From: Eriocheir sinensis
Lineage: Eukaryota > Arthropoda > Malacostraca > Decapoda > Varunidae
DNA length: 64,000 nucleotides
Direction of reading: 5' to 3'
NCBI RefSeq assembly: GCF_024679095.1
Contig: NC_066571.1
Coordinates: forward strand, 747,320 to 811,319
Each line of letters begins with the position of its first letter. The stretch's first letter is position 1. A program made the position numbers and the translations under genes. Below the pieces are notes generated by a model. The model made no database searches and had not been told where the DNA came from. It saw only the letters and a list, made by a program, of their open reading frames with translations. Below, one piece after another: positions 27,574 to 42,589 of this stretch.

Positions 27574-29486
27574 TGTAACGTACCCGCCGGCATACCAACA
27601 CCGCAGAAGCCAGTTAAAAGCCAACTGGGAAAATTGGGAATACCCCCCTGGTACATGGCCATGGTTATTTACCGGATCCAGTTTCTCCTCAGCCGAAACA
27701 ATACCCGTAGCGGTTAAAATGTTATAAGTCGGTAAAGGAAGAGAACGAGAAATACGAACCACAGCTTGGGTTGGCACCCCTGATATAAATCCACTCGCTT
27801 TTATATATATTTATACGTTACTAGAAAATAAGGGAAAATTAAGTTTAGAATTAACACACAAAAAGACAACCTCAGAAAGGCAGAGGAAAGATAGATTAAT
27901 GTACCAAGCTGAAAGGCGAGAAGGAAAAGTGTTGGAACCTGGGGGTGGCCACGTCAGAAGGAGGTAGCGAGGCAACCTCCTCGGAGGAATAGATTCATTC
28001 TGGACTTAACCTTCCCGCACGGCACAGGTAAGCTTACCGCTCGCTAGAGTCCTGAGTGCCTGGGAGTGAGAGATAGCCCTGGCCGGCGTTCATTAGTGAT
28101 TGATTCTGGACTTAACCTTCCCGCATGGCACAGGTGAATGGCGAGAGACAGCTGAAGGCCGGTGTCCAGGGGTAGGAAAGGCAAGGGCCCCGCCATCTTG
28201 AAGCCGCCCAATTGAGAGTCGGGAATGGACCCAGACGCCAGTGGTTAACAAGGGTCATGCCCTCAGTCATGAGTGCCTGAACTGAGCAAAGGTAAGGGCG
28301 AGACACTCCAGTCCCTGCCGCCCACGAAACCAGCAGGCTTGTGATGGGAGCAAACGGCTTCAAAACACCCCCTTTAGGCACGGCACAACAGCATATTGTG
28401 TAGCTCTCAGGCCTCCACCCGCCAAGGAAATTGTGTCAAATGGGTAAGTGGCACCCGTTGTGTGGACGAGGGGCTAACAGTGACCTCACCCCCCCTTTAG
28501 CTGTAACAGTCTGATCTTTCCCTCATACTAACTCTTTTCTTCCTATTTTTTTATGAGTGTTTTTTTTTTTTGTGTGTGTGCACGCCGATGCAGGAAGTTG
28601 AAATCGGAGTGTCTAGCCAATCGGGCGGTAGCCCTGTGATATATCGCGACATGTGTTCATCTCTCTCGTGTGTAACATTTATCGATAAGAATGTTAGGGA
28701 TTGGAAGAAAGGTTTTCACGTTTGTAAACAAAACACGCTACACTTCCCTCGTCTAGTGAGGATATGGTTAGAACCAGAGAACCATAGACGACTTTTCTGG
28801 AAGAAGTTTACGCTTGTGACTCCAGCTCCATAGCCTCAGTCATACTATTAGGTGGGGTTTTCTTTTTTGTGGTGGATATTTTGAACTGTGTATTTAAACT
28901 CAATTTTGTATTAATCAAAACATGCTACACTCCCATCGGGAGTGAGGATTATTGTTAGGGGGAAGGGAACTTGGGAAGCAAATCAATAAATTGTCTTCTG
29001 CCTATGTCCTGTATTAATGCATACAGCCTTCCTAGCCTACGGTGCAGTCTCGTAATCTCCCCCACCACGACCTCCGAAGGTAACCACGACCCCACACTAC
29101 CAAACTTGGGACTGAGGATACCATCTACCTCAAGGAACAACCCATAGTAAGCTGGGGAGCGACGGACACTATCTACCAGGTGGGACAGTGGTTAAAGTCA
29201 AGTGTTGCCAGGCCTGCCAGGGCAGGGAGAGTCTGGGGACTAAACAGTTAGTTTAGTTCCGCCCCACCTGGTTCATAGAACTGCCGTTCCTCGCTTACAG
29301 GCTTTGGAGGTTGTGCCATATCACAACCTCCTGGTGGCAGCTTACAGAGAGGGAACAGCAGGGAATCGAACCCAGCCGTACACTCTGTGAGGTTGAGGAA
29401 TAATAGCGTCACTATTTTTCCTCTTCCTCCCCCTTTTCTTTATTTTCAACAGGTGATGGCCAGGGGTCGAACCCGGGGCTGTTACA
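27574..29486. mobile_element. 1913-bp TG...CA insertion (solo LTR or small LTR element) in pol
   Basis: It begins TGTAAC and ends GTTACA, flanked by GCAG at 27570-27573 and 29487-29490. The pol frame is continuous across the empty site. TG...CA ends with a 4-bp duplication fit an LTR-type insertion. It contains a diverged internal repeat (CTGGACTTAACCTTCCCGCA at 27995 and 28108) and, near 29335-29400 and 29465-29478, minus-strand sequences like a Pol III B box (GGGTTCGATTCCC). No long protein frame with known motifs. Being a solo LTR is inference: I see no two LTR copies within it. Confidence 0.65.
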
Positions 29487-29490
29487 GCAG

Positions 29491-31110
29491 TGTGCTGAAC
29501 AACACATTAAGTTAAAACCCAATACCAATCCTGTGTATATCAATGCATACAAGCTCCCCCACAGTCAGAGGGAAGTTGTGCAGCAACTTATATCTGATAT
29601 GTTAGAACAAGGTGTCATCAGAGAATCGAACTCCCCGTGGAATTCACCCTTGTTTCTGGTTCCAAAGAAAGACGGTTCTTATCGTCCTGTGATTGATTTC
29701 CGGCGTGTGAACAACGCGACCGTGGATGATCATTTTCCGCTTCCCGTTCTTCGAGATCTTCTGATGTGTCTCGGTAGAGGAAATAAAATCAGTGGCTACT
29801 GGCAACTGCCTATGGCCCACGAGTCCCGGGAAATGACGGCTTTTAGCACACCTCATGGTCACTATGAGTGGACGAGGATGCCATTCGGGCTCAAAGGAGG
29901 TCCCTTGACCTTCCAAAGGACAATGAACAGTATTTTTGGTGACTTGCTGGGCAACTCTGTCTATGTGTATTTAGACGACATCATCATAGCAAGTAAAGAC
30001 GTGCCTGCACGCATGGAAACACTAAAAGCAGTCCTACACAGACTTCAAGAGGTCGGATTAAAGCTCAAAATCACCAAATGTGAATTTTTAAAGCCTCGGA
30101 TCAAGTTCTTGGGGCATGTCGTGGACGAATTCGGCATCCACACAGTGGACGACAAAATAAAAGCTATTGCCGAGTTCCCTCAGCCAACGTCTGCGGACAA
30201 GGTACGGTCTTTCTTGGGAGTAGCAGGTTATTACAGGCCTTTCATAAAGGACTTCGCAGCACGCGCGCGTCCCCTAACCCATCTATTAAAGAAAGACGTA
30301 CCATTTCAGTGGCTCCCAGCTCAACAAATGAGCTTTGAGAATTTAAAGAAAGCGCTTACACAGGCTCCGGTTCTTGTCTTTCCGGATTTCAAGGACCCCT
30401 TTCAGCTTTGTACCGACGCTTCGGCTAGTGGACTAGGAGCGGCTCTTATGCAAACAGATAAGTCCGGCCAAAAGCATGTAATAGCGTTCGCCAGTCGAGT
30501 ACTAACAGCTCCGGAAAAGAACTATTCTGTTACCCACCTAGAGGCTCTTGCCATTGTGTGGGCTCTGAAGCATTTTCGAGACATAGTGATGGGGTACAAA
30601 ATTGTGGTGTATACGGACCACGCGGCCATCACTGATCTTTTCAAAGGAAAAAAACCTACACGGTCGCCTGGTAAGATGGTTCTTAACGATCCAAGCATAC
30701 AATCCGGAGATAAAATATATCACCGGGAAAACAAATGTGGTCGCAGATGCCTTATCTCGGAATATTCCGATAGGCGCGATTACCACCCCAGAGGTCATCC
30801 ACAACTTCACTTCACCTGAGCTACACACTGCTCAGCGAGACCACCCGGTGTGGAAGAGGTTTATTTACGCCCTAGAGTCGGGAGACGAGACAAACCTTCC
30901 TGAATTGCCAGTTCCCTTTTCACAATTCTTCCTATCAGAGGACAACCTCCTATGTAGTTCATGGCCAACCAAGCCTGTATCTATAGAACAACTGGTCATC
31001 CCAGACAAATACGTCCCCGTGACGCTTAAGCTGGTACATCAGTCCAGTCATCATTATACAAGCCACTACAATTACTGCAGAATTGAGACAGGAGTGGTAG
31101 AATTATACTG
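29491..31110 (+). pseudogene. RT, RNase H and start of integrase (Gypsy element 2)
   Basis: RT motifs in order: LISDMLEQGVI, SPWNSPLFLVPKKDGSYRP, FRRVNNATV, ISGYWQLPMA, TRMPFGLKGGPLTF, the catalytic VYLDDIII (29965-29988), FLGHVVDEFG, FLGVAGYYRPFIKDFA. RNase H has CTDASASGLGAAL, NYSVTHLEALAIVWAL and YTDHAAI. An A-run near 30648-30654 shifts the frame; RNase H ends ADALSRN in the second frame, which leads into integrase pre-finger text ending VLKLVHQSSHH-like (about 31055). The zinc-finger cysteines and the DDE core are missing. Apart from the A-run, RT is open throughout. Confidence 0.88.
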
Positions 31111-31530
31111 ATGCTCCCCAGAAGACAAATATAAGTTTAATAAAACAGTGAAAACATATTGTATAATGCAATTTTTCTCCAGAAACACTGGCTCCATTCC
31201 GAGTAGCCTACGTATAGAGAGCTCGATCGATCAGTGATGGCCTCATCATCAACAGTGATTAATAGATAAGAGTTTAACTTATTTATCTTCTGACATTCAT
31301 ACTGCTTTTAGGAGCTTAGCTTTTATTTTTCCGTTTATTAAATATTTTAAACTCATTCTCATATTTTTCTAGTCAATTTCGTGTTTTAAAAAATGAGTAT
31401 ATATGGGTGCAGTTTATTGTACCACTTTATAGTTTATGCAATATGTGAAATATATATCAATATAATTATTTTGTGCATAAAAGATAAATAGATGTCCGTA
31501 AAAACACGATAGAAAATAAAAATTATTGTG
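31111..31530. other. No gene recognised
   Basis: AT-rich DNA between the broken integrase and the LINE fragment. No terminal repeats or motifs seen. Confidence 0.5.
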
Positions 31531-31559
31531 TTGTATTATTGGAACCAAATGTTATTGTT

Positions 31560-33230
31560 CTCGTGGAGGCCCGAGGGAGTGGCGCCAGGATTGGAGGAGT
31601 GAGAAGGAAGGTGAGCTGGAGGATGGCAGCCTCTTGATCATTCAGGGTGGGGAGGAATGATTTAGAGAATGTTGGAACGGAGGACACGGTAAGGGAGGTG
31701 GTAGAAGCAGTGGAGGGTATGTATGTGAGCGTGGCAGTGGTTGGGGTTATGAGGCGCCCTACATAAGGGGAGGGTATGAGAGGGTGGGGCAGAGGACGAA
31801 TGTTTGACTTCAAGGGTAACTGCTACAGTTGAAAGTGGAGTGGCTGAGGGGTAGGGAAGGGAATGTTAGCTTCGTAGGTCTAGATGGTGTGCTACGGGAA
31901 AGGCTGGATTTCAACGTGGATGGGGTCCACCTGAACCAGTCAGGACTCTAGAGGATGGGTAGGAGGCTGAGGGAGTGGATGAACGCTAGGTCCGTCCAGT
32001 GTGTGGATGCTTGAGGAACTAGAAAGCAAGGAAGAGAAACCACCAACCAGGCAGTGAAGCGTATGAACGGTATGAATATTGGTTGTATAAATGTGAGAGG
32101 ATGGGGGTCAGGAAGCTGAATGACATGAGCAGGGAGCTGGATGAGTGGAACTTTGATGTGGTTGGTGTGACTGAGACTCACTAAAGGGATGATGTGCGTG
32201 TGGATGGGGAAGTGTTTGCGATGATAGGGAAGGGAAGGAAGAAGTAAAACACATGGGGAGGAGGCATAGCCCTACTCCACTGGAAAAGTAAGGGTTTCAG
32301 AGTGGAAGAAGTGAATGTTAAGGCCAGTGTGTGAATGCCAAGGGTAAGTCTGAGAGGTTGATAGTGATTGTGGTGTACATGACGGTGGAAGGTGAGAGAG
32401 CCGTGAGGGAGAACAGAGGGAAGTAAGGCGTGGTGAGGAAAGTTGTGAGGGAGTATGCCGGAGAAAGTTATTGTCATGGGAGATATGAATGCACATGTGG
32501 GTGTGCTTGGGGAATGAACCGGAATGGAAAGATGCTGGATGAGTTTGTGGATGAAATGAATCCGGAAAACCTAAATGTGACGACGGCTGAGGGACATGAT
32601 TGTGATGTTGAGTGCGAGGGATCAGGAGTCTGCCATTGATTATGTGTTAGTGAATGGGAGAATGCGTGAGTGTGTGTCTTGTATGTGGATAGATGAGGAC
32701 GGAATGATTGATGTGGTGTTTGATAACAATATGCTGGTGGTGGAATGTGACCTGTATGCTAGGAATGAAAGAGAAGTGAAGAGGGAAAGAAAGAAATGAA
32801 GGTTGAGGGATAATAGATGGGATGATTTCCAGGTAGACCTGAGGGAATTAGACTGGATGAATGGAAGTGTGCATGACGTGGATGAAGCCAATAGTGAGTT
32901 TGTAGGTAATGTAAGGAGAGCTGCTACTCCACGGATTGGGTATTTGGGTACGAATGGAAGGAAGATAATGTACGAGCCGTGGTTGAATAATGAGATCAGG
33001 GATGCTAGGAAGGAGCGAAAGAGGCTGAATAAGGTGTGTAGGTGACTGGGGAAAGAGAGACATGAAAGTATTGAGGCAGAGAATGTAGCTAGTATATCAG
33101 AACACATGTTCAGGGTATGTAAGGCAACAGAGGGTTACTAAACAGAAGATTAGGGAGACCAAGGTTAGGTGTGAGAGGAGTGTGATTGAGGCTCTGAAAG
33201 ACAAAGGTCTAGAAGGTGGGCGTAAATGAT
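31560..33230 (+). pseudogene. Degenerate LINE: SGNH esterase end and endonuclease
   Basis: At about 31875-31970 one frame reads FNVDGVHLNQSG, the catalytic Asp/His block of an SGNH esterase, followed by MGRRLREWM. At about 32070 a second frame starts MNIGCINVRGWG and continues to FDVVGVTETH, an apurinic-type endonuclease start. VIVMGDMNAHVG (about 32464) is the central endonuclease block, and SAIDYVLVN (near 32624) resembles its end. A Trp/Arg-rich linker (EPWLNNEIRDARKERKRLN) follows until about 33040. No RT is present. The order ORF1 esterase then ORF2 endonuclease matches CR1/L2-type LINEs. Many stops. Confidence 0.68.

Positions 33231-34603
<1,373 letters not shown>

Positions 34604-34690
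<87 letters not shown>
34604..34690. repeat. (AT)n microsatellite at the inner edge of the right arm
   Basis: About 86 bp of AT, directly followed by the right arm of the CCCAGCA element. The left arm is likewise bordered by (AT)n at 23823. Confidence 0.95.
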
Positions 34691-34692
<2 letters not shown>

Positions 34693-35040
34693 GCACAACG
34701 TGTTTTCATTCAGGTCCTGCGTCGGGACAATATCAGTTTTCATGCCGGATTTATGTTGGGCCAATATCAGTTTGAATTCAGGTTTTATATTGGGCCGTTT
34801 TATATTGCTGGCGTACTATTTAGGCACGATGTGGGTGTGCCATTATTGGCCCATCATTGATCCAACATCTGGCCCAACATAGATCCGGTATTGGGCCCAT
34901 ACATCCCGGGGTGCAAACGGATCAGTGAAATAAATTAGGCCAGTACTGGCAGCCAAAATGTACATCATTGGCCCAACATTTGCAATGCCGGAAAGCCAGC
35001 ATTGGCCCATTATTGGCCCATTCATTCCATGTGTGCTGGG
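34691..35040. repeat. Right arm of the CCCAGCA element
   Basis: Contains many copies of GGGCCA/GGCCCA motifs (TTGGGCCAATATCAG, TATTGGGCCG, ATTATTGGCCCA), forming several small palindromes, and ends in TGTGTGCTGGG at 35040. Confidence 0.7.
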
Positions 35041-35042
35041 TC

Positions 35043-35658
35043 TGCATGTGGTCGGCGATGAAACGGCCCCAGGAACCCTCACGGACACGTGCAGACACAG
35101 AAGCAAGCCGACTGGTAGCAACGTAAACACCACAGGCAGAAGGAGGGAACGCGTGCAAACGCTACGAGGTCAGGAACCACAAGGCCGAGCCCGTCCAGCA
35201 AGGGTCAACACGGGCAAGCACGGAAGAACACACAACCCCGCACCTCGCACACACATCAGGGTACTTTGTCATGCTAGCATGCAACATATATGTAAGCAGG
35301 AATTATCCTGCTATCCACTTCTACTCCGATGGGCGTCTTGTGAATTCAAGCTCAGAATTAACAGATGGTGAAAGAGAGAGGGATGAGCCAACACTGTCTG
35401 GCAACTCCGCGCCAGCCGCGGGGCACAGGTCTCCATCCGCACTGCAACTAGTTACATCCATCCAAGGCTGCTGTGGGATAAACGTAACGTCAGTAGGATG
35501 TATGACGAGCCAGGGACACCTCTGGACATCCTGCAACATGAAATAAGCGGCATGACACTCACATGATTACTGGTATATCAAGGATGGAGGCATGCTGACA
35601 CTGGAAGAAAACGTATCACTATCAGAGAAAACGGTGTGTCATGGGGCAGACCGTGACA
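35043..35658 (-). repeat. 5' LTR, piece 3 (outer end) of the Gmr1-order element
   Basis: It continues piece 2 and matches 446-1061 almost base for base, ending CCGTGACA at 35658. The outer flank starts TTCTCC. The left flank is lost, so no target duplication can be checked. Confidence 0.87.
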
Positions 35659-36290
35659 TTCTCCTTACCTACCGATCCTTTCCTTTCCCTACCTACCGTT
35701 CATTTCCCTTTCCTTATCTTCTGAGCTTCTTTTCCTTTTTCTACCTACCTCTACTTTCTTTTCCCTACCTGCCGTTCTTTTCCTACCGTTCATTTCCCTT
35801 TCCTTATCTTCCGAGCTTCTTTTCCTACCTACCTCTACTTTCTTTTCCCAACCTGCCGTTCTTTTCCTACCGTTCATTTCCCTTTTCCTATCTTCTGAGC
35901 TTCTTTTCCTTACCTGCTTCTACTTTCCCTTCCCTACCTACCGTTGCTCTCCTTTCCTTTCCCTTTCCCTATTTTCTGAGCTTCTTTTCCTACCTAACTC
36001 TACTTTCCCTTTCCCTACCTATACAGTTCATCTCCTTTCCTTTTCCTTTCTCTATCTTCTGAGTTTTTCCTTTCCCTACCTACCTCAACTTTCATCTTCC
36101 TTACCTACCGAACTTTCCCTCCCTACCGATGTTTTCTTCCCTCCCTTCCAATCTTTTCCCTTTCCCTACCCACATATTTTTTCCCTTTCCTTATTTACCT
36201 CCCCTTTCCCTGCCTACCGCCCCTTTCCCTATCTATTGATATTTTCCTTTTCCCTACGTACAGATCTCTTCCCTTTTACCTACGATGTAC
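35659..36290. repeat. Pyrimidine-rich degenerate tandem repeat
   Basis: Irregular repetition of TTTCCCTACCTACCG and TTTCCTTATCTTCTGAGCTTC units. A long frame across it is simply repetitive Phe/Ser/Leu/Pro and not a gene. Confidence 0.8.
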
Positions 36291-36379
36291 TCTCTGCTAG
36301 AAGAGAATTACAGCGCCATCTCCGTTGTTCTGTCTGAGTGCTGGGAGGTTAAGTAGCAAAGCCGACTAGGTCATAACGG

Positions 36380-36876
<497 letters not shown>

Positions 36877-36979
36877 TTAATCTTGCAGGCTGCATGCTAA
36901 TGGAAGATGTGATTAACTGTGAATCCCCCGCGAGGTACCAGACGGGAGGGGAAACTTAAGTGAAACCCAGAGCGGCCTT

Positions 36980-37560
36980 GTGACCCGAGGAGGAGGAGGA
37001 GGAGGAGGAGGAGGAGGGAAAAGGTGTAAAGAAGTAGAGAAAACACTACCACGATGACGATATAAATAATAGAAAAAAAGATGAAGATATAAATATGATG
37101 AAGATGAAGATGGAGATATAAATAATAGAAAAAAAAGATGATGATGAAGAAATAAATAATAGAAAATGAAGATATAAATAATAGAAGATGAAGATTTAAA
37201 TAATAGAAGATGAAGATATAAATAAAGAAAAAAAAGATGAATAAATAAAAAGATGAAGATATAAATACTGAAAAAAAGAAGGAAATTGACCATCAGAAGA
37301 AAAATGAGGCGTAAAACAAGGAGGAGAAAAACGTTTTAGGAGGATGAAGATGAGGATGAGGAAGGAGAAGGAGGAGGAGGAGGAGGAAAAGGAAAAGGAG
37401 AAAGGAGTATTAGTATTAGTATTAGTAAGAGGGAGAGGAGGTGGAGGAAGAGGAGGTGGAGGAGGAGGAGGAGGTGAAGGATGAGGAGGTGGAGGATGAG
37501 GAGGTGGGGGAAGAGGAGGTGGAGGAAGAAGAGGTGGACGAAGTTGAAAAATAAAACAAA
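36980..37560. repeat. Purine-rich GAG/GAA/GATGAA repeats
   Basis: (GAG)n near 36985-37017, then degenerate GATGAAGATATAAATAATAG units (37075-37260), then GGAGGA/GGTGGA repeats to about 37545. Strand asymmetry is extreme (purines on plus). Confidence 0.85.
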
Positions 37561-37965
37561 AAAACAGGATAAAGAAATAAATGAAACTAAAAGTAAACAA
37601 AGAATAGCAGAAGAGAGAAGAAAAAATGAGGAAAGGAGAAAACAAGGACAAAGAGAAGAAGCAGCAAGTATCCCTTAGTAAAAAAAATAGACAGTCATGC
37701 TTGATATATTACTAAAATAAACGACAATGGATGAGGAGGAGCAGAAGGAGGAGTAAGAGAAGGATGAGAGGGCGGATGAGGACCAGTCTCGTCTATTATA
37801 ATTTTTGTCTTCGGGGGATGAAAACCATAACAAAGGCGACGTAAAATGAAACAATTAAGCGGAACACAATGGCAGAGGAGAGCAGGAACGAGCGCAATAA
37901 GAATATAAAGCAGGAGAAACGAAGACTCAAGAAAATAAGACAGTTAGACTCTTAATTTCCTTCGT
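37561..37965. other. No gene recognised
   Basis: A-rich DNA continuing the purine bias; no protein motif. Confidence 0.5.
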
Positions 37966-38420
37966 CTGTCCAAACTTTTCTGATTTTTATTTTTATTTCT
38001 CTTCTTTTTCTTGTATTTTATTTTCTGTTTTTATTTTAGTCTGTCTGTCCAACCTCCTCTTCTTCTTCTTTTTCTTTCTCTTCTTTTTCTTGTATTTTAT
38101 TTTCTGTTTTTATTTTAGTCTGTCTGTCCAACCTCCTCTTCTTCTTCTTTCTCTTCTTTTTCTTGTATTTTATTTTCTGTTTTTATTTTAGTCTGTCTGT
38201 CCAACCTCCTCTTCTTCTTTCTCTTCTTTTTCTTGTATTTTATTTTCTGTTTTTATTTTAGTCTGTCTGTCCAACCTCCTCTTCTTCTTCTTTCTCTTCT
38301 TTTTCTTGTATTTTATTTTCTGTTTTTATTTTAGTCTGTCTGTCCAACCTCTTCTTCTTCTTCTTTTTCTTTCTCTTCTTTTTCTTGTATTTTATTTTCA
38401 GTTTTTATTTTAGTTTTTTT
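37966..38420. repeat. Minisatellite, about 70-80-bp unit, five to six copies
   Basis: AGTCTGTCTGTCCAACCTCC recurs at about 38037, 38117, 38187, 38257 and 38332, each followed by CTTCTT-rich DNA and TTGTATTTTATTTTC. Spacing varies because the CTT tract changes length. Confidence 0.88.
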
Positions 38421-38889
<469 letters not shown>

Positions 38890-39109
38890 TTACCTTTAAA
38901 AACAGTAATTCAATGAGATAAAAAAAATGCTTGTGTTAACATTTCAGTGATCTTCGTGGTTCTGGTCATCGGGGCAAAAACAATGTATTAATAAATCAGG
39001 CGTGCCGCGGGTCATCCATCAGGTGGGGGACGGGTGATAGATTGTTAATTATAAAACGTTACCCGCAGAGTGGCCAGGTAGCGGGTGATGGATGAAGCAC
39101 ACCTGTCCT

Positions 39110-39600
39110 GCCCTGCCACCATCACCACCACTGTCCCCGCCGCCACCACCACGACCACCACCACCTCCTATACTCCTGCCGACGTCACAACCATTTCCAG
39201 TCTTCCAAGAACCACCACCACCAGCGCAACCATCGCCTATAACATTACCACCACCGCCACCACCACCAGTAACAATAACACCTGCCACTTTCATCACCAT
39301 CATCACCTCCACCGTCACAACCATTCCCAGGCATCCAAGAACCATGACCACTTGCACCGCCACCGCCACTACAAGCACAACCATCGCCTGTACCACCACC
39401 ACCACCACCAGTAACAATAACACCAGCTACTTTCATCACCACCACCACCTCCAACGCACCCCTATCATCCCCTCTACTACCATCACCTCCATTGCCATCA
39501 TCACCACTATCATTACCATCATCACCACTCACACGACCACCAAAATAGCCAATACTCACCCATCCCACCACCACCACCACCAACATTCGAAAATTAGGAC
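39110..39600. repeat. (ACC)n / (CAT)n trinucleotide-rich block
   Basis: Irregular CACCAC, CATCAC and ACCACC repetition. Long frames on both strands (His/Thr/Pro or Gly/Val-rich) are composition artefacts. An approximate internal duplication of about 115 bp (39180 and 39310) is visible. Confidence 0.8.
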
Positions 39601-40370
39601 TATAATAAACCTTCAACCTTCATAACCTACAAAAAAAGTACAAAGTGGATGATTGCGTTTAATTAAGAGAGGAAACAAAATTTAGCAGGTAGAGAGACAT
39701 GATTCCACAGGTAATAGTTATGAGTTGAAAGGAGAGTAATATCGCTTTCCAGAGTATTAATCATAAGTCTGGAAAGGTCACGTTCTAAGATTATAATTGG
39801 AGACGCCGAGATAAAAATGTTAAAGAAACAGTGATGAAAGAGCGCAGATGAAAATTGTGTTGTGTTGTGAAGTTTAATTATTTGATGCCTTTGATACCGC
39901 TGCGAGGGCTTCTGTAAAAAGGTTAATCTCCTCCCGCAAGCTACGGTTAGATAATGATAATAATGATGATAATAACAATAGCTGTGGTAGTTGGAAAAAT
40001 GATACTTCGACTACTGTTCTTAATATTACTCTTACTTCTACTACTACTACCTCTACTACTAATACAACTTCTACTTCTACTACTACTACTACTACTACTA
40101 TTACTACTACTGCTACTACTATTATTATTATTACTATTAAGTAATATAAATAGTTATGTTTTCACTTTTTTCTGATTCCTTTCATTCTTTCATTTTCTTT
40201 CTTCCTTTCTTTAGACATTCATTCAGTTATTCATTTGAATTGTTTTCTTATGTGGTTCTTCGATTATCATTTTTTTGTTATTTCTTTTATTTTTATTGTT
40301 TAGTTTTCTTCTTTCTGTTTTTTATTGTCACTGGTATTATTTTTTTTTACTACTACTGCTACTACTACTT
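39601..40370. repeat. AT-rich spacer with (ACT)n array at 39951-40140
   Basis: 39601-39950 shows no feature. 39951-40140 is a GATAAT then CTACTA array. 40141-40370 is T-rich. No gene. Confidence 0.7.
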
Positions 40371-41955
40371 TTTTTTCATCAAAGGAGGCAGCTCAAGGGC
40401 ACACACAAAAAAGAAAACAATAATAAAAAAAGCCCGCTACTCGCTGCTCCCCCCCAAAAATTAAAAGAGGTGGCCGAAAGAAATATCAATTTCAGAAGGA
40501 GAGGTGTCCTGATACCCTCCTCTTGAAAGAGTTCAAGTCGTAGGCAGGAGGAAATACAGATGAAGGAAGATTGTTCCAGAGTTTACCAGCGTGAGGGATG
40601 AAAGAGTGAAGATGCTGGTTAACTCTTCCATAAGGGGTTTGGACAGTGTAGGGATGATCATGAGTAGAAAGTCGTGTGCAGCGGGGCCGCGGGAGGGGGG
40701 GGGAGGCATGCAGTTAGCAAGTTCAAAAGAGCAGTCAGCGTGGAAATATCGATAGAAGATAGAAAGAGAGGCAACATCGCGGCGGAATTTAAGAGGTAGA
40801 AGACTATCAGTAGGAGGAGGAGAGCTGATGAGACGAAGAGCCTTAGCCTCCACTCTGTCCAGAAGAGCTGTGTGAGTGGAGCCCCCCACACGTGAGATGC
40901 ATACTCCATACGAGGGCGGACAAGGCCCCTATATATGGATAGCAACTGCGCGGGGGAGAAGAACTGGCGGAGACGATACAGAACGCCCAATCTCGAGAAA
41001 GATGATTTAGCAAGAGAGGAGATATGAAGTTTCCAGTTGCGATTTTGAGTTATGGATAGACCGAGGATATTTAGTGCTGAAGAAGGTGACAGCTGAGTGT
41101 TGTCGAAGAATAGGGGGTAGGTGTTTGGAAGATTGTATCGAGTTGATAGGTGGAGAAATTGAGTTTTTGAGGCATTGAAGGACACCAGGTTCCTTCTGCC
41201 CCAATCGAAATGATAGCAAGGTCTGAGGTTAAGCGTTCTGCAGCCTCCAGTCTGGAGTCGTGTACTTCCTGATGTGTTGGTCTTCTACTGAAATAAGTTA
41301 AATAATGCATAGTGGAGTCGTCGGCGTATGAATGGACAGAACAGTTTGTTATGGAAAGAAGATCATTGATGAATAACAGGAAGGGAGTAGGTGATAGGAC
41401 AGAGCCCTGTGGAACGCCACTGTTGATAGATTTAGGGGAAGAGCAGTGACCGTCTACCACCGCAGAGATAGAACGGCCGGAAAGGAAACTGGAGATAAAG
41501 GAACAGAGAGGGGGATTGAATCCGAAAGAGGGCAATTTAGAAAGCAAAGACTGGTGTCAGACTCTATCGAAGGCTTTCGATATGTCTAGCGCAACAGAGA
41601 AAATTTCACCGAAACGGCTAAGAGAGGATGACCAAGAGTTAGTTAAGAGAGCAAGAAGATCGCCAGTAGAACGCCCCTTGCGGAATTCATACTGGCGATC
41701 AGATAGAAGGTTAGAAGTGGAAAGGTGCTTTTGAATCTTCCGGTTAAGGATTGATTCAAAAACTTTAGATAGACAGGAAAGTACAGCTATTGGGCGGTAG
41801 TTTGAGGGATTGGAACGGTCACCCTTCTTAGGCACAGACTGTACAAAAGCATACTTCCAGCAGGAAGGAAAGATTGATGTTGATAGGCAGAGACGAAAGA
41901 GTTTGACCAGGCAGGGTGTCAGCACAGAAGCACAGTTTTTGAAGACAATCAAAAT
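40371..41955 (-). mobile_element. 5'-truncated LINE, copy 3 (same family as 13570)
   Basis: On the minus strand this copy carries the same RT as 13662-15065. Frames 41958-41557, 41547-41071, 41185-40658 and 40889-40533 hold [70 protein letters not shown] and the C-terminal segment. At least three frameshifts or stops break it. The 3' end shows the family tail GCCCTTGAGCTGCC and poly-A (poly-T at 40370 on plus). The 5' end stops within RT near VFKNCASVL. Confidence 0.86.
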
Positions 41956-42125
41956 CAAAATAAATGTTTAATTCACACGTTCTTCACTTATACGCGATAT
42001 TTTATGGAGTGGCCACCAGATGTCTCACGCAACTGGACTAACACGGCGCCGCGGCCACACAGCTGAGCTCAGTTCTTCCCGCGCGCCACTTGAACAACAA
42101 TACAGTACCTACGCTGCCACGCTAC
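41956..42125. other. Unassigned flank of the hAT-like tip
   Basis: GC-rich short segment with no recognised motif between the LINE start and the GGTACC-rich tip. Confidence 0.4.
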
Positions 42126-42542
<417 letters not shown>

Positions 42543-42589
42543 CTTAGCCCTTTCTACTCCTCCCTCACCTCCACATATTTGTAAGCCCT

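Noticed and set aside
35592..36062. Phe/Ser/Pro-rich frame of 156 codons
   Set aside because: It arises from a pyrimidine-rich tandem repeat and starts inside the LTR.
39049..39625. His/Thr/Pro-rich and Gly/Val-rich frames on opposite strands
   Set aside because: Both follow from an (ACC)n/(CAT)n block; no domain and no start context.
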